Positions 26,641 through 37,350 are shown, counted from the stretch's first letter. The stretch: 64,000 bases of DNA from an uncultured Clostridia bacterium (GCA_947175325.1 CAMWME010000001.1:206740-270739), one strand, 5' to 3'. Numbers and translations: made by a program. The notes: a model not told the origin generated them from the sequence alone.

Positions 26641-27813
26641 TTAAATTCTCTTTAAAACAGCATTCGCAACGTGCTGTCCGCTCGTAAACGCCCATTGAAG
26701 ATTGTACCCGCCGCAGTCGCCGTCCACGTCAAGCACTTCCCCCGCAAAAAACAAATTTTTCACGAGCTTACTTTCAAGCTCGTCCGTCACCTCGTTCATA
26801 TTTATCCCGCCCTTGGTAACTTGCGCGTAATCGAAACCGAGCGTACCCAAAACGGGCAGAATAAAGTTTTTAAGCGTTTGAGTAATTATTGACGGACTAT
26901 CCGTTCCGGCTCTTTTTATGACCGCTCTGCCTACTTGATTATGCAAAGTACCCGAAAGAAGCTCGCTTCTTTCATAACCCGCCTTTTTGTGCAATGCAAT
27001 ACTTTTCTCTATCTCATCAAATGAAAAGTCGGGAAGAAATTCAATTGAAAGCGTAACACCTTGCTTGTCCGCCACACACGAGGAAATCGAAAAAACCGCA
27101 TTACCCGAAACGCCGTAATCGGTAAATATAACGTCCCCGCGCACCGCGTTTAACAATTTCTCGCCGTAAAAAGCCGAAATTTTGCAGTCAACGCGTATGC
27201 CCTTTAAGGTTTTAATATGCGAAGTTTCAGTTTTTAACTGAACGAGCGAGGGATAAAGCGGCGTTAAAGTGTGCCCTAAAGAAGTTGCAAGGGCGTATGA
27301 GGAACCGTCGGTTTTAAACTGCTTTTGCGCTTTGCCGCCTACGCACAGAACGATTATTTTTGTTTTGATAACTTGACCGCCGCTTCGGCAGACCTCAAAC
27401 CCGTCCTTTGAATTTTTGATTTTTTCAACCCGCTCGCCCGTGAAAATATCTATCGAAGAATCTTTCAACGAATTCATTAGGTCGTCAACGAGTGCGGAAG
27501 CTTGTCTGCCCGCGGGGTACACCCTTCCCTTCTCGTCGGCGGAAAAAAGACAGCTGAAAATCTTTGCCCCTTCATACGGGTCACCGCAAGCGATTTTTTC
27601 AACCAAAGCGGTATTACCGCCGTGAAAATGCTCCGCCGTCATTTCAAGGTTTGAAATATTGCCTTGACCGTTGCCCGTTGCGGCAAGCTTTTTACCTAAG
27701 CGGTCGCCGGCGTCTAAAAGACATATTTTTAAATTTTTACCACTCTTATTCAGTTGTGCGGCACAAGCAAGCCCAGAGGCGCCTCCGCCTATTATCGTTA
27801 CGTCGTAGTTCAT
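26641..27813 (-). CDS. HI0933-family NAD(P)/FAD-dependent oxidoreductase (BaiN/YtfP type)
   Basis: 390 residues. Rossmann motif VTIIGGGASGLACAAQL at the N-terminus, then KKLAATGNGQGNISN, a family hallmark, and the C-terminal FAD-contact segment NLFFAGEVLDVDGDCGGYNLQWAF. Members of this family include BaiN, proposed in bile acid dehydroxylation, but most have no known substrate, so no specific reaction is assigned. It is the first gene of a two-gene flavoprotein operon and lies 35 nt after the ferritin-like gene. No clear ribosome binding site is seen. Confidence 0.9.
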   Translation of the reverse strand: MNYDVTIIGGGASGLACAAQLNKSGKNLKICLLDAGDRLGKKLAATGNGQGNISNLEMTAEHFHGGNTALVEKIACGDPYEGAKIFSCLFSADEKGRVYPAGRQASALVDDLMNSLKDSSIDIFTGERVEKIKNSKDGFEVCRSGGQVIKTKIIVLCVGGKAQKQFKTDGSSYALATSLGHTLTPLYPSLVQLKTETSHIKTLKGIRVDCKISAFYGEKLLNAVRGDVIFTDYGVSGNAVFSISSCVADKQGVTLSIEFLPDFSFDEIEKSIALHKKAGYERSELLSGTLHNQVGRAVIKRAGTDSPSIITQTLKNFILPVLGTLGFDYAQVTKGGINMNEVTDELESKLVKNLFFAGEVLDVDGDCGGYNLQWAFTSGQHVANAVLKRI

Positions 27814-27847
27814 TATACGAAGATTTTACCAAAAGCCGCGAAGAGTG

Positions 27848-28357
27848 TCAACATTTAAATTCCGAAAGTATACTTTCAAGTTTTTCAAGGTGAAGAACTT
27901 CGTCAGCCAAAATTCTCGCAATAATAGCTTTGACGGGTTCGTTTTTTAACGAGCGCAACATTTTTTTGTAAGCGGCAATCGCACGACGCTCGCCGAGAAT
28001 ATCGTCCTCAAGCATATTTTTAAGCGAACACGAATAAGAAACGTACTTGGTCGAATAAAAGTTGAACGGACAAGCCGGATACTGCGAATAAACGGGTGCT
28101 GCACCGAGAGCAAGAACGGTTTCACCCAAAAGGTCAAGATGGCGCATCTCCGCAATAGCTATCCCTTTAAGAACGTCGGCAATTTCACCGTATCCCTTTT
28201 TGTTGAAAAAGAAAGAATGGTAAACGTATTGAAGAATTGCGTTCAGCTCCCCGTCGGAAGTTGCGTAAGCGGGGGAAATTATTCTTAGGGTGTAAGCGTC
28301 GGGGCAAACGTTTTCCGTTGTGGGATACTGTTCTTCAACTCTTATAGGTTTAGGCAT
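27848..28357 (-). CDS. Ferritin-like diiron-domain protein
   Basis: 169 residues in a four-helix layout. Two E-x-x-H motifs are visible, AEMRH (about 71-75) and DEVLH (about 152-156), together with ELNAILQY and EDDILGERRA, which supply the expected carboxylates of a ferritin-like diiron site. Cys residues near 18, 97 and 110 are additional. It resembles the uncharacterised rubrerythrin/bacterioferritin-like proteins of Clostridia rather than iron-storage ferritin. A role in peroxide or oxygen defence beside the flavoproteins is inference. No ribosome binding site is evident, and the uvrA terminator lies just upstream. Confidence 0.75.
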   Translation of the reverse strand: MPKPIRVEEQYPTTENVCPDAYTLRIISPAYATSDGELNAILQYVYHSFFFNKKGYGEIADVLKGIAIAEMRHLDLLGETVLALGAAPVYSQYPACPFNFYSTKYVSYSCSLKNMLEDDILGERRAIAAYKKMLRSLKNEPVKAIIARILADEVLHLEKLESILSEFKC

Positions 28358-28375
28358 AATACAAACTATGAAAAA

Positions 28376-28414
28376 TCGCCCGAATTTGGTGCTGAAATAA
28401 CCAAATTGGGGCGA
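28376..28414 (-). terminator. Terminator after uvrA
   Basis: An inverted repeat of 6 plus 8 bp with one central mismatch (TCGCCC / AATTTGGT arms, 9-nt loop); on the minus strand it is followed by ATTTTTC. Confidence 0.75.
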
Positions 28415-28470
28415 TTATGTGTAACATAGTACTTTGCAAAACTCGAAAATTGTATAAAAAGTACTGTTTT

Positions 28471-31290
28471 TTAAACGTTTAAGACCTTTTTAAGGAACAT
28501 ACCGGTATAGCTGCCGTTTACCGCCGCAACTTGCTCCGGAGTGCCCGTAGCAACTATATTGCCGCCCTTGTCGCCCCCCTCGGGCCCCAAGTCGATAATA
28601 TAATCGGCGCACTTTATTACGTCTAAATTATGCTCAATAACCAGCACGGTATTGCCGCCGCTTCTGAGCCTTGTGATAATGTTTACAAGCTTTTCAACGT
28701 CGTACGAGTGTAAGCCCGTAGTAGGCTCGTCAAGGATATAGATGGTTTTACCGGTACTTCTTTTTGACAGCTCGGTCGCAAGCTTCACGCGTTGCGCCTC
28801 ACCGCCCGAAAGAGTCGTTGCGCTCTGCCCGAGCTTAATATAGCCCAAGCCCACGTCACACAATGTCGACAGCTTATTGTAAATGGACGTTACGGGTTTA
28901 AAGAACTCGGCACCCTCCTCTACCGTCATTTCAAGAACGTCGGATATGCTTTTACCTTTATACTTGACTTCAAGCGTTTCCCTATTGTAGCGTTTACCGC
29001 CGCAAACCTCGCAAGGCACGAAAATGTCGGGCAAGAAGTGCATTTCTATTTGTATCATGCCGTCGCCTTGGCAGTGTTCGCATCTGCCGCCCGCAACGTT
29101 GAATGAAAACCTTCCGCTTTTGTAACCCTTCTCTTTTGCGTCGGTGGTGGCAGCGAAAAGGTCGCGTATCATAGTAAACACGCCCGTATAAGTTGCGGGG
29201 TTGCTTCTCGGTGTTCTGCCTATCGGCTGTTGGTCTATCGCAATTATTTTATCGAAGTTTTCAAGCCCTTCAAAGCCCTCAGCATTGCCCGTAAGCTGAC
29301 GAGCGCCGTTCAACTTGTTTGCAAGATAAGGATAAATTATTTCGTTCACAAGGCTTGATTTGCCGCTGCCCGAAACGCCCGTAACCGCCGTTATAAGCCC
29401 GACGGGAATATCAACTGAAATATTTTTTAAATTATTCTGCTTGCAGCCTTTAACCTTCAACCACCTATCCCCTACCGGTTGACGGACGGCGGGCACTTCG
29501 ATTTTTCTTCTGCCCGCAAGGAAGTCACCGGTTATAGAGCGCGGTTCGTTCATAATTTCTTCAATGGTGCCGCTTGCAACTACTTCACCGCCATGAACTC
29601 CCGCATATGGACCTATATCTACGATATAGTCTGCGGCGCGCATAGTATCCTCGTCGTGCTCGACTACTATGAGCGTATTACCGAGGTCACGCAAGCCCAA
29701 AAGTGATTTTAAAAGCTTCTCGTTGTCGCGCTGGTGTAAGCCTATGCTCGGCTCGTCAAGAATATATAAAACGCCCGTTAAAGCGCTTCCTATCTGGGTT
29801 GCAAGGCGGATACGCTGGCTCTCACCGCCGGAAAGAGTTGCAGCACTGCGGGAAAGGGTTAAATAGCCCAGACCGACGTTTCTGAGAAAGCTGAGTCGAC
29901 TGTCGATTTCCTTTATTATGCTGTCGGCTATCATATGCTCGGTCTGCGTGAAGAATGAAAAATCCGTAAAAGATTTCAAGTCGTCCACTGCCATATCGCA
30001 TACTTCCGCAATATTTTTGCCGCCTACAGTTACGGCAAGCGCCTCTTTTTTAAGTCTTTTGCCGTGGCACACGGGGCAGTCCGAAGTACGCATATAGCGC
30101 TCTATATCCCACTTAACGCCCTCTGAAGAAGTTTGGTTGTATCTGCGCTGTAGGTTGGTTACGAAGCCCTCCCACGACTTCTCGTAGCTTCCGGAAAAGT
30201 GATAAGCGTTGTATTGCATTTCAATTCTTTCGCCGCCGTTGCCGTACATAAGCATATCGTAAACGCTTTTCGGCAGCTCGGATACGGGAACGTCAAGTGA
30301 AAACCCGTACACCTTTGCAAGCGAAGAAAGATACATTTGGGTTATTGTAGAACTGTCTAAATTCCAACCGCTTATTTTTATCGCGCCCTCCCTTAAAGTT
30401 TTGGACTTATCGGGGCATATAAGGTCGGGGTCTACTATTTGTTTAAATCCTAGCCCCGAGCATTCGGGACACGCACCCCACGGTGTATTGAACGAGAACA
30501 GCCTTGGTTCGATTTCTTCAATAGATATGCCGCAATCGGGGCAAGCGTATTTGGAAGAATACAGCTCCTCATTTCCGTCGCAGTCTATAACCACAAGTCC
30601 GTCAGCAAGGTTTAAAGCGTTTTCCAAGCTGTCGGAAAGGCGTTTTAAAATACTTTCCTTTATAACGAGCCTATCCACAACGACAGAAATATTGTGGCGG
30701 ATATTCTTTTCAAGGTGTATTTCTTCTTGTAAGTCGTAGATTATTCCGTCGATTTTGACGCGGCCGTAACCGCCTTTTTTGTAAGAGGCAAGCTCTTTTA
30801 CGAACTCACCCTTTTTACCGCGCACGACGGGCGCTTCAACCATTATTTTGCTGCCCTCGGGCATAAGCATAACTCTGTCCGCGATTTCGTCAACGGTCTG
30901 ACGGCGAATTTCTCTGCCGCACTTGGGGCAATGAGGAACGCCTACGCGCGCAAACAGAAGACGGAAATAGTCGTAAATTTCCGTTACCGTACCAACCGTT
31001 GAACGGGGATTGTGCGAAGTAGTTTTCTGGTCAATAGAAATTGCGGGTGAAAGCCCGTCTATAAGCTCTACGTCGGGCTTTTCCATTTGCCCTAAGAATT
31101 GACGGGCATAGGACGATAGGCTTTCTATATACCGCCTTTGTCCCTCGGCAAATATGGTATCGAACGCCAAAGTCGATTTTCCGCTGCCCGAAAGCCCCGT
31201 AAACACCGTAAGCGTATTGCGGGGAATGTGAACGTCGATATTTTTAAGGTTATTTTCTTTTGCGCCTTTAACGAATATTTCTTCTTTCAT
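28471..31290 (-). CDS. uvrA: Excinuclease ABC subunit A
   Basis: 939 residues, normal length. UvrA dimers scan DNA and, with UvrB, recognise bulky lesions for nucleotide excision repair. Seen: first Walker [11 protein letters not shown] near 32 with FAEGQRRY, zinc-finger pairs (CPKCG; CPDCG with [14 protein letters not shown] with CEVCGG), two signatures ([26 protein letters not shown]), second Walker [11 protein letters not shown] near 637, and Walker [11 protein letters not shown] and [10 protein letters not shown]. The start overlaps the uvrB stop by 4 nt (ATGA). Order uvrB-uvrA is the usual one. Confidence 0.98.
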   Translation of the reverse strand: MKEEIFVKGAKENNLKNIDVHIPRNTLTVFTGLSGSGKSTLAFDTIFAEGQRRYIESLSSYARQFLGQMEKPDVELIDGLSPAISIDQKTTSHNPRSTVGTVTEIYDYFRLLFARVGVPHCPKCGREIRRQTVDEIADRVMLMPEGSKIMVEAPVVRGKKGEFVKELASYKKGGYGRVKIDGIIYDLQEEIHLEKNIRHNISVVVDRLVIKESILKRLSDSLENALNLADGLVVIDCDGNEELYSSKYACPDCGISIEEIEPRLFSFNTPWGACPECSGLGFKQIVDPDLICPDKSKTLREGAIKISGWNLDSSTITQMYLSSLAKVYGFSLDVPVSELPKSVYDMLMYGNGGERIEMQYNAYHFSGSYEKSWEGFVTNLQRRYNQTSSEGVKWDIERYMRTSDCPVCHGKRLKKEALAVTVGGKNIAEVCDMAVDDLKSFTDFSFFTQTEHMIADSIIKEIDSRLSFLRNVGLGYLTLSRSAATLSGGESQRIRLATQIGSALTGVLYILDEPSIGLHQRDNEKLLKSLLGLRDLGNTLIVVEHDEDTMRAADYIVDIGPYAGVHGGEVVASGTIEEIMNEPRSITGDFLAGRRKIEVPAVRQPVGDRWLKVKGCKQNNLKNISVDIPVGLITAVTGVSGSGKSSLVNEIIYPYLANKLNGARQLTGNAEGFEGLENFDKIIAIDQQPIGRTPRSNPATYTGVFTMIRDLFAATTDAKEKGYKSGRFSFNVAGGRCEHCQGDGMIQIEMHFLPDIFVPCEVCGGKRYNRETLEVKYKGKSISDVLEMTVEEGAEFFKPVTSIYNKLSTLCDVGLGYIKLGQSATTLSGGEAQRVKLATELSKRSTGKTIYILDEPTTGLHSYDVEKLVNIITRLRSGGNTVLVIEHNLDVIKCADYIIDLGPEGGDKGGNIVATGTPEQVAAVNGSYTGMFLKKVLNV

Positions 31291-33254
31291 TTCTTTTTGA
31301 TTTTCAATAATTTTTTCTTTAATTCCGAAATCGTATCACGGATTTCTATCGCCTTTTCAAAGTCAAGCTGAGCGGACGCAACCTTCATTAACGCCTTTAA
31401 CTTTTCTATCTCTTGAGGGATTTCCGAAGGCTTTATATCGTCGGCAACAGTCTTTTTACCCGTTATCCCTATGGAATTTTTAACTTCCTTTATAATGGTT
31501 TTAGGGACAATTCCGTGTTCTTCGTTATATTCTGTCTGAATTTTACGGCGGCGGTTAGTTTCGTCAATGGCGCGGCGCATACTGCCCGTTACGCTGTCCG
31601 CGTACATTATAACCCGCCCTTCGGCGTTTCTTGCCGCCCTACCTATGGTCTGAACCAACGAAGTTTCACTTCTCAAAAAGCCCTCTTTGTCGGCGTCGAG
31701 AATAGCAACGAGCTTGACTTCCGGTAAATCCAAGCCCTCTCTTAAAAGGTTTATACCGCAAAGAATATCGAATTCTCCGCTCCTTAGCCCGTTAACGATA
31801 TCAATACGCTCTAATGCGTCTATGTCGCTGTGCATATAGCGTACTTTAAGCCCGTGTTCCTTTAAATAGTCCGTAAGGCTTTCAGCCATTCTCTTCGTCA
31901 TTGTGGTTACAAGCACCCTTCCGCCGCTTGCAATAACACCCTTAGCTTCGCCGAGCAAATCGTCAATTTGGGTCTTCGTTGGACGGATTTGCACTTCGGG
32001 GTCAAGTAGCCCCGTGGGGCGGATAATCTGTTCCACCACGTTGCCCGCTTGCTCCATTTCGTAAGGCGCTGGCGTTGCCGAAACACATATAAGCTGAGGA
32101 ACGCGTTCGTCAAATTCTTCGAACGTCAATGGGCGGTTATCGTATGCGGATTTAAGGCGGAAACCGTAACCTACGAGGTTTTCTTTGCGGGAGCGGTCGC
32201 CGTGATACATGGCGCGTATTTGCGGTATCGTCATATGGCTTTCGTCAATAAATACGAGAAATTTACCCGCGGGGAAATAGTCTAAAAGCGTGAACGAAGG
32301 CTCGCCCGGCGAACGCCCGTCGAAGTAGCGGCTGTAATTTTCAACACCGCTGCAATAGCCGATTTCACGCATCATTTCCAAGTCGTAAGTGGTGCGCTGT
32401 TCAAGGCGTTGCGCTTCGAGAAGCTTGCCCTCATCTTTAAAAGCTTTTACCTCGTCGAACATATCTCGCTCTATCATAGATAGAGCGGACTGCATTTTAT
32501 CGCTGCCGACGGCGTACTGGCTTGCGGGGAAAATGAGTATATGTTTAAGCTCTGAAATAACGTTGCCGGTGAGAGCGTCCTCTTCGCAAATTCTGTCTAT
32601 TTCATCGCCGAAAAACTCTACGCGGATGGCAATTTCAGAATTGCTTGCGGGGAAGATTTCAACCGTATCCCCGCGAACGCGGAACGACGAACGCTGAAAA
32701 TCAATATCACGTCTTGCATACTGAATTTCTACGAGTCGGCGAATGAGCGCGTCGCGCTCCATTTCCATACCGGGGCGAAGCGAAATTGCAAGGCGGAAAT
32801 ATTCTTCGGGCGCACCCAAGCCGTAAATGCAGCTTACCGATGCAACGACGATGACGTCCTCCCTCTCGCCCAAAGAACTCGTGGCAGAGTTACGGAGCTT
32901 GTCTATTTCGTCGTTCAAGCTCATGTCCTTCTCGATGTAGGTATCGGTTGAAGGAATGTAGCTTTCGGGCTGATAATAGTCGTAATAGCTGACGAAGTAT
33001 TCAACGCGGTTGCGGGGGAAAAATTCCTTAAACTCGTTGCAAAGCTGTGCGGCAAGCGTCTTATTGTGGGCGATAACGAGGGTCGGACGGTTAACGTTTT
33101 TAATTACGTTAGCCATAGTAAACGTTTTCCCGCTGCCCGTAACGCCGACGAGAACTTGCGTCCTAATTCCGTCAAGAACTCCCTCTGTCAGACTTTCAAT
33201 AGCTTGCGGCTGGTCGCCCGTGGGATTAAATTTTGAATGTAATTCAAACTTCAT
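31287..33254 (-). CDS. uvrB: Excinuclease ABC subunit B
   Basis: 655 residues. A helicase-like protein that verifies damage and recruits UvrC. Walker [16 protein letters not shown] near 37, the beta-hairpin region [24 protein letters not shown]-like box VFIDESHMT, motif [14 protein letters not shown], and the C-terminal UVR domain ([19 protein letters not shown]) are all present. There is no Shine-Dalgarno sequence: a TTGTAA-17-TATAAT promoter ends only 10 nt before the ATG. A two-codon frame (ATG GTA TGA) lies between them and its stop overlaps the uvrB start. Confidence 0.98.
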   Translation of the reverse strand: MKFELHSKFNPTGDQPQAIESLTEGVLDGIRTQVLVGVTGSGKTFTMANVIKNVNRPTLVIAHNKTLAAQLCNEFKEFFPRNRVEYFVSYYDYYQPESYIPSTDTYIEKDMSLNDEIDKLRNSATSSLGEREDVIVVASVSCIYGLGAPEEYFRLAISLRPGMEMERDALIRRLVEIQYARRDIDFQRSSFRVRGDTVEIFPASNSEIAIRVEFFGDEIDRICEEDALTGNVISELKHILIFPASQYAVGSDKMQSALSMIERDMFDEVKAFKDEGKLLEAQRLEQRTTYDLEMMREIGYCSGVENYSRYFDGRSPGEPSFTLLDYFPAGKFLVFIDESHMTIPQIRAMYHGDRSRKENLVGYGFRLKSAYDNRPLTFEEFDERVPQLICVSATPAPYEMEQAGNVVEQIIRPTGLLDPEVQIRPTKTQIDDLLGEAKGVIASGGRVLVTTMTKRMAESLTDYLKEHGLKVRYMHSDIDALERIDIVNGLRSGEFDILCGINLLREGLDLPEVKLVAILDADKEGFLRSETSLVQTIGRAARNAEGRVIMYADSVTGSMRRAIDETNRRRKIQTEYNEEHGIVPKTIIKEVKNSIGITGKKTVADDIKPSEIPQEIEKLKALMKVASAQLDFEKAIEIRDTISELKKKLLKIKKK

Positions 33255-33264
33255 ACCATTTGAA

Positions 33265-33293
33265 ATTATAACCCAAAATTAAATTATTTACAA
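33265..33293 (-). promoter_or_regulatory. uvrBA promoter, near-leaderless
   Basis: TTGTAA, 17-nt spacer, TATAAT on the minus strand; the predicted start of transcription lies only 3-4 nt before the uvrB ATG. No SOS (DinR/LexA) box was recognised here. Confidence 0.65.
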
Positions 33294-33360
33294 GTATTTA
33301 CGCGCTGTTTTTTTACAAAAAACAAACTTTTGTTTATTTGATTTAATTAAAAATAAAATA

Positions 33361-33391
33361 AGCCCCCGCCGTTCATTGGCGGGGGCTTTTA
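33361..33391 (-). terminator. Terminator after pnp
   Basis: AGCCCCCGCC pairs with GGCGGGGGCT around GTTCATT; TTATTTTATTTT follows on the minus strand. Confidence 0.9.
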
Positions 33392-33398
33392 TTATTCG

Positions 33399-35492
33399 TT
33401 AAGATAACTTTTCAAGAAGCTTGAGGTCGATACCTCTATCGCCTATCTTGATAATTTCTACTTTGACCGTATCGCCGACGTTTACTACGTCTTCGATTTT
33501 TTCAACACGCTTGTTGGAAAGCTGCGAAATGTGAATACCGCCGTCCTTGCCGGGCGCGAATTCTACGAACGCGCGGGAAGGAATGATTCTTACGACCGTA
33601 CCGATATACATATCACCGACTTCGGGGTCACGCGCAATGCTCATTACGATGGCCTTCGCCTTTTCAGCGTTCTCAATAGGACCTACGCAAGAGATATAAC
33701 CTCTACCGCTATCGTCCTCGTTGAACTCGATTTGGGTGTTGGTTTCTTCCATAATCTTCTTGATTACGCAGCCTTGCTTGCCGATAACGTCGCCGATTTT
33801 GTCGGGGTTGATTTCAAAGCTGAGAATCTTAGGCGCGTAAACGGAAAGCTGAGGTGCAACTGCGGGAACGCATTCAAGCATTTTAGAAAGGATAAACTGT
33901 CTACCCTCGTTCGCTTGATTGATTGCCGTGTGCATGATTTCTTCAGAAATACCTTTGATTTTGATATCCATCTGAATTGCCGTAATACCCTTCGTGGTGC
34001 CGGCAACCTTGAAGTCCATATCGCCAAGGAAGTCTTCCAAGCCTTGAATATCGGTCATTACCTTGAATTCGCCGGTTTCTTGATTCTTAATAAGACCCAT
34101 AGCAACGCCCGCAACGGGTGCTTTGATGGGAACGCCGGCGTTCATAAGCGCCATAGTAGAGCCGCAAACGGAAGCCATTGAAGACGAGCCGTTGGAGCTT
34201 GTTATATCGTTTACCACGCGGATAGCGTAAGGGAAAGAATCTTCGTCGGGAAGAACGGGGATCAAAGCGCGTTCTGCAAGTGCGCCGTGACCGATTTCAC
34301 GTCTACCGGGTGAACGGAGCGCCTTAGCTTCGCCCGTGCAGTAGCCGGGGAAGTTATAGTGGTGCATATATCTTTTTGAAACTTCTTCGTCAAGTCCTTC
34401 AAGCTTCTGCGCTTCGCCAAGCATACCGAGGGTGCAAGTCGTAAGAGTCTGTGTTTGTCCTCTCGTGAATACGGCGGAACCGTGTGCACGGGGAAGAACT
34501 CCTTTCTCACACCAAATGGGACGAACGTCTTTAAGACCTCTGCCGTCGGGGCGGATACCCTTATCGAATATCTTCGCACGAACTTTTTCCTTGGTGAGGT
34601 AATAAAGGCTGTCCTTAATTTCACGCTTGTTATCGGGATAGATTTCAGCGAAGTGCTCTAAAATTTCTTTTTCAGCTTCGTCTTGTCTCTTTTCTCTTTC
34701 TTGTCTGTCGAAAGTATCGATAGCCCAGTCTATTTTCGCGGAAGCGTATGCGCGAACTTCTTTGTCAAGCTCTTCGGGAATATGATAAAGTTCGATTTCA
34801 AGCTTGGGCTTGCCGACTACGGGAACGATTTTATCTTCGATAAATTCGCAAATCTTCTGAATTTCTTTGTGCCCGTACATAATTGCGCCGACCATCTCGT
34901 CGTTGGTAACTTCGTTTGCGCCCGCTTCAATCATCAAAATAGCGTCCTTAGTGCCCGCTAAGTTCAAATGAATTGCGCTCTTTGCGCGCTGAGCCAAATC
35001 GGGGTTGATAACGTACTTGCCGTCTACCATACCTACGACAACCGAGCCCGTGGGACCAGCCCAAGGAATATCGGAAATTGCAAGTGCGACGGAAGAACCT
35101 ATCATAGCGAGGGGCTCGGGTGAAACGTCGGGTTCAACCGAAAGCGCTTGTGCCGTAACGACTACGTCGTTAAAAAGTCCCTTAGGGAACAACGGACGAA
35201 GGGGTCTGTCGATAAGTCTTGCAGTCAAAATTGCCTTATCGCTTGCCCTACCCTCACGCTTTTTAAAGCCGCCGGGAATTTTGCCGATAGCGTACATTTT
35301 TTCTTCGTAGTCAACTTGCAGAGGGAAGAAATCCATACCTTCTCTGGGTGCTGCCGACATACATACCGATACCATAACGGCGGTTTCGCCGCATCTTACA
35401 AGGCACGAGCCGTTGGTCTGTTCGGCGTATTTGCCCGTCTCGATAACGACGTCTCTTCCGCCTACTTTGAGTGTAAATTCTTTGTAGTTCAT
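33399..35492 (-). CDS. pnp: Polyribonucleotide nucleotidyltransferase (PNPase)
   Basis: 697 residues, the full length. PNPase degrades RNA 3' to 5' using phosphate. Two RNase PH domains (FPLQVDYEEKMYAIGKIPGGF near 75; the second with FTRGQTQTL and YCTGEAKALRSPGRREIGHG), a KH domain with IGDVIGKQGCVIKKI (about 565) and an S1 domain (YIGTVVRIIPSRAFVEFAPGK, about 630) are all visible. AAGGAGACAGAG precedes the ATG. It follows rpsO, the conserved bacterial order, but a strong hairpin separates them. Confidence 0.98.
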   Translation of the reverse strand: MNYKEFTLKVGGRDVVIETGKYAEQTNGSCLVRCGETAVMVSVCMSAAPREGMDFFPLQVDYEEKMYAIGKIPGGFKKREGRASDKAILTARLIDRPLRPLFPKGLFNDVVVTAQALSVEPDVSPEPLAMIGSSVALAISDIPWAGPTGSVVVGMVDGKYVINPDLAQRAKSAIHLNLAGTKDAILMIEAGANEVTNDEMVGAIMYGHKEIQKICEFIEDKIVPVVGKPKLEIELYHIPEELDKEVRAYASAKIDWAIDTFDRQEREKRQDEAEKEILEHFAEIYPDNKREIKDSLYYLTKEKVRAKIFDKGIRPDGRGLKDVRPIWCEKGVLPRAHGSAVFTRGQTQTLTTCTLGMLGEAQKLEGLDEEVSKRYMHHYNFPGYCTGEAKALRSPGRREIGHGALAERALIPVLPDEDSFPYAIRVVNDITSSNGSSSMASVCGSTMALMNAGVPIKAPVAGVAMGLIKNQETGEFKVMTDIQGLEDFLGDMDFKVAGTTKGITAIQMDIKIKGISEEIMHTAINQANEGRQFILSKMLECVPAVAPQLSVYAPKILSFEINPDKIGDVIGKQGCVIKKIMEETNTQIEFNEDDSGRGYISCVGPIENAEKAKAIVMSIARDPEVGDMYIGTVVRIIPSRAFVEFAPGKDGGIHISQLSNKRVEKIEDVVNVGDTVKVEIIKIGDRGIDLKLLEKLS

Positions 35493-35548
35493 CTCTGTCT
35501 CCTTTTCTTCTTGTGTCCATAGCGCTTGCTATGAACGATTTTTTAAGC

Positions 35549-35580
35549 AAAAAAGAGCGCGTTAAAGTGCGCTCTTTTTG
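35549..35580 (-). terminator. Hairpin terminator between rpsO and pnp
   Basis: AGAGCGC pairs with GCGCTCT around GTTAAAGT with A and T tracts on either side; on the minus strand TTTTTTGCTT follows. pnp would then need readthrough or its own promoter; RNase III-type processing sites are often found at this junction in other bacteria. Confidence 0.8.
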
Positions 35581-35835
35581 TTACTTTCTGAGTCCTAATG
35601 CCGCAACTATAGCACGGTATCTTTCGATATCCTTGCTTTTAAGATAGTCTAAAAGACCGCGACGACGGCCAACCATCTTTAAAAGTCCGCGACGTGAATG
35701 GTTATCGTGGATATGCTCTTTAAGGTGTTCGTTGAGGTGATTGATTCTTTCGGTTAAAAGTGCAATCTGCACTTCGGGCGAACCGGTATCCCCTTCCTTA
35801 GTAGCGTATTTTGCGATAATTTCTTGCTTTTCCAT
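35581..35835 (-). CDS. rpsO: 30S ribosomal protein S15
   Basis: 84 residues, slightly short of the usual 88-89. S15 binds 16S rRNA at the central domain junction early in 30S assembly. Family features: [21 protein letters not shown], the invariant [20 protein letters not shown] and [21 protein letters not shown] at the C-terminus. TAGGAGGATAAATTAA precedes the ATG. The leader has a compact hairpin that may be the target of S15 autoregulation. Confidence 0.98.
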   Translation of the reverse strand: MEKQEIIAKYATKEGDTGSPEVQIALLTERINHLNEHLKEHIHDNHSRRGLLKMVGRRRGLLDYLKSKDIERYRAIVAALGLRK

Positions 35836-35870
35836 TTAATTTATCCTCCTATGGAAATATTTGCGGGAAA

Positions 35871-35903
35871 CAAAGCTCGGCGTTGAGTGTTCGCGCGGCT
35901 TTG
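35871..35903 (-). promoter_or_regulatory. Possible S15 autoregulatory leader hairpin
   Basis: In the rpsO 5' leader CAAAGC pairs with GCTTTG around a 21-nt GC-rich loop containing CGCGCG and CGCCG. S15 represses its own mRNA through structured leaders in several phyla, but leader shapes vary and no match to a named class was confirmed. Confidence 0.35.
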
Positions 35904-35920
35904 AAACCGTATCGAAAATT

Positions 35921-35949
35921 ATTTTAGCACTATAAATTGTAAAAAGCAA
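35921..35949 (-). promoter_or_regulatory. rpsO promoter
   Basis: TTGCTT, 17-nt spacer, TAAAAT on the minus strand, giving a leader of about 80 nt. Confidence 0.65.
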
Positions 35950-35990
35950 ACGATTTGAATAATATTTTTAAAAATATTAGTACAAGCCCT

Positions 35991-37349
35991 TTACTTAAAC
36001 AGCTTGCTTCTTTTTTCAATGATTTCGTCGATTTTGGAAAGATAGGTCGGAATGTCCTTAGGGGCGGCGTAGCGTTCGATTCTGTCCTCGTCCCCGAAAT
36101 AACGTTTGGAAATTGCGTTTGCGCCTACGGCGACGTTGGAAGTTATTTCCTCCATCGTGTCAATATTGTATACGCACGCTTTATCGGGCTTAGCCCAACC
36201 GACGTTTTCCAACCCGCCAGCTTGATACTTCTGGCGGTAAAGATAGTAAGGCTCGTACCCCGCTTGCGTAAGAAGTTCGCGGGAAAGATTAATCATTTCT
36301 TCTATGCCCTTTACGTTCAACTTCTTGGTTTCTTCTTTCAATTTTGCACCGCTCTTTAACGAAAGCGTGTGAACGGTTATATTTGCGGGATTTAGCGAGA
36401 TAGCCGTCTTTATTGAATTTTCAAAATCTTCGGGCGTTTCGTCAGCAAGTCCCGCAATCAAATCAAGGTTAATATCGAAGCCGAATTTTGCCGCCGTTTC
36501 ATACGCTTGAACGGTTTGGGCGGAAGTGTGTTTTCTGCCTATTTTTTTAAGGGTTTCGTCGTTGAAAGTTTGTGGATTCACGCAAATTCGCGTTACGCCG
36601 AAATCTTTTGCGGTTTTCAATTTTTCTTCGGTAAAAACGTCGGGTCTACCCGCCTCTACCGTGTACTCCAATTTTTTATCGAAAAGTGCGTTAATTGCGG
36701 CATATATGGGGGTCAATTGAAAATTTTCAAGCACGAAGGGGGTGCCGCCACCGACGTAAATACTGCGTAAATCAGTAAGAAAAGGTTTGACGGAATTCAG
36801 CTCTTTTACAAGACAATTTACGTAATTTTCTATATAGATTTTCGTCTTTTCGATAGGGGCGGTAATGAACGAACAATAGTCGCATTTGGTTGGGCAGAAC
36901 GGTATACTTACGTATAAATCTTGCCCTCCCTTTTTATACGTTCCGCTCTGCGCTTTTATAATGCGGGACACGAGGGCAGTATTATCTTCGGACACACACA
37001 TTTTCTTAAACAGCTCTTCGAAGCTTGCGCCCGACGAAATCTCCGTATAAGCAAGTTTAGTGGGACGTATGCCCGTAAGCGCACCCCAAGGAAGGTCACC
37101 TTTAAATTTTGAAAGAACCTTGTAAAAAGCGAGCTTTGCCGAGCGCTTTGCAAGGCGTTTGAAAACCAAATCGTTTCCCGCCTTATACTCCTCTTCAAAG
37201 TCGTAAAACTCGCCGTTATATTCTATTGAGTTTAAAAATCTACCGCCCGAGCATGAAAAATAATGCGTAAAATCTTCGTCCTCCGCGTCAAAAGCGCGGA
37301 TTACGAGCATTATTTCGTCATACAAGCCTATGCTGTTTGTATTTAGCAT
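35991..37349 (-). CDS. hemZ: HemZ-type radical SAM protein (coproporphyrinogen dehydrogenase-like)
   Basis: 452 residues. A HemZ-specific N-terminal domain of about 160 residues is followed by the radical SAM core with the cluster motif CPTKCDYCSF near 172 and the glycine-rich IYVGGGTPFVLE. The C-terminus holds the HemN-type domain with YLYRQKYQAGGLENVGWAKP. HemZ is annotated as oxygen-independent coproporphyrinogen III oxidase, but no other heme gene is in the window and many HemN-like proteins do other chemistry, so function is tentative. AAGGTATTAAA precedes the ATG; the metallo-hydrolase stop is 1 nt upstream. The relA-hydrolase-hemZ order is conserved in Clostridia. Confidence 0.9.
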   Translation of the reverse strand: MLNTNSIGLYDEIMLVIRAFDAEDEDFTHYFSCSGGRFLNSIEYNGEFYDFEEEYKAGNDLVFKRLAKRSAKLAFYKVLSKFKGDLPWGALTGIRPTKLAYTEISSGASFEELFKKMCVSEDNTALVSRIIKAQSGTYKKGGQDLYVSIPFCPTKCDYCSFITAPIEKTKIYIENYVNCLVKELNSVKPFLTDLRSIYVGGGTPFVLENFQLTPIYAAINALFDKKLEYTVEAGRPDVFTEEKLKTAKDFGVTRICVNPQTFNDETLKKIGRKHTSAQTVQAYETAAKFGFDINLDLIAGLADETPEDFENSIKTAISLNPANITVHTLSLKSGAKLKEETKKLNVKGIEEMINLSRELLTQAGYEPYYLYRQKYQAGGLENVGWAKPDKACVYNIDTMEEITSNVAVGANAISKRYFGDEDRIERYAAPKDIPTYLSKIDEIIEKRSKLFK

Positions 37350-37350
37350 T

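Noticed and set aside
35871..35903. Firm assignment of the rpsO leader to a named S15 riboregulator class
   Set aside because: Only one stem is clear by eye; it is listed as a weak candidate instead.
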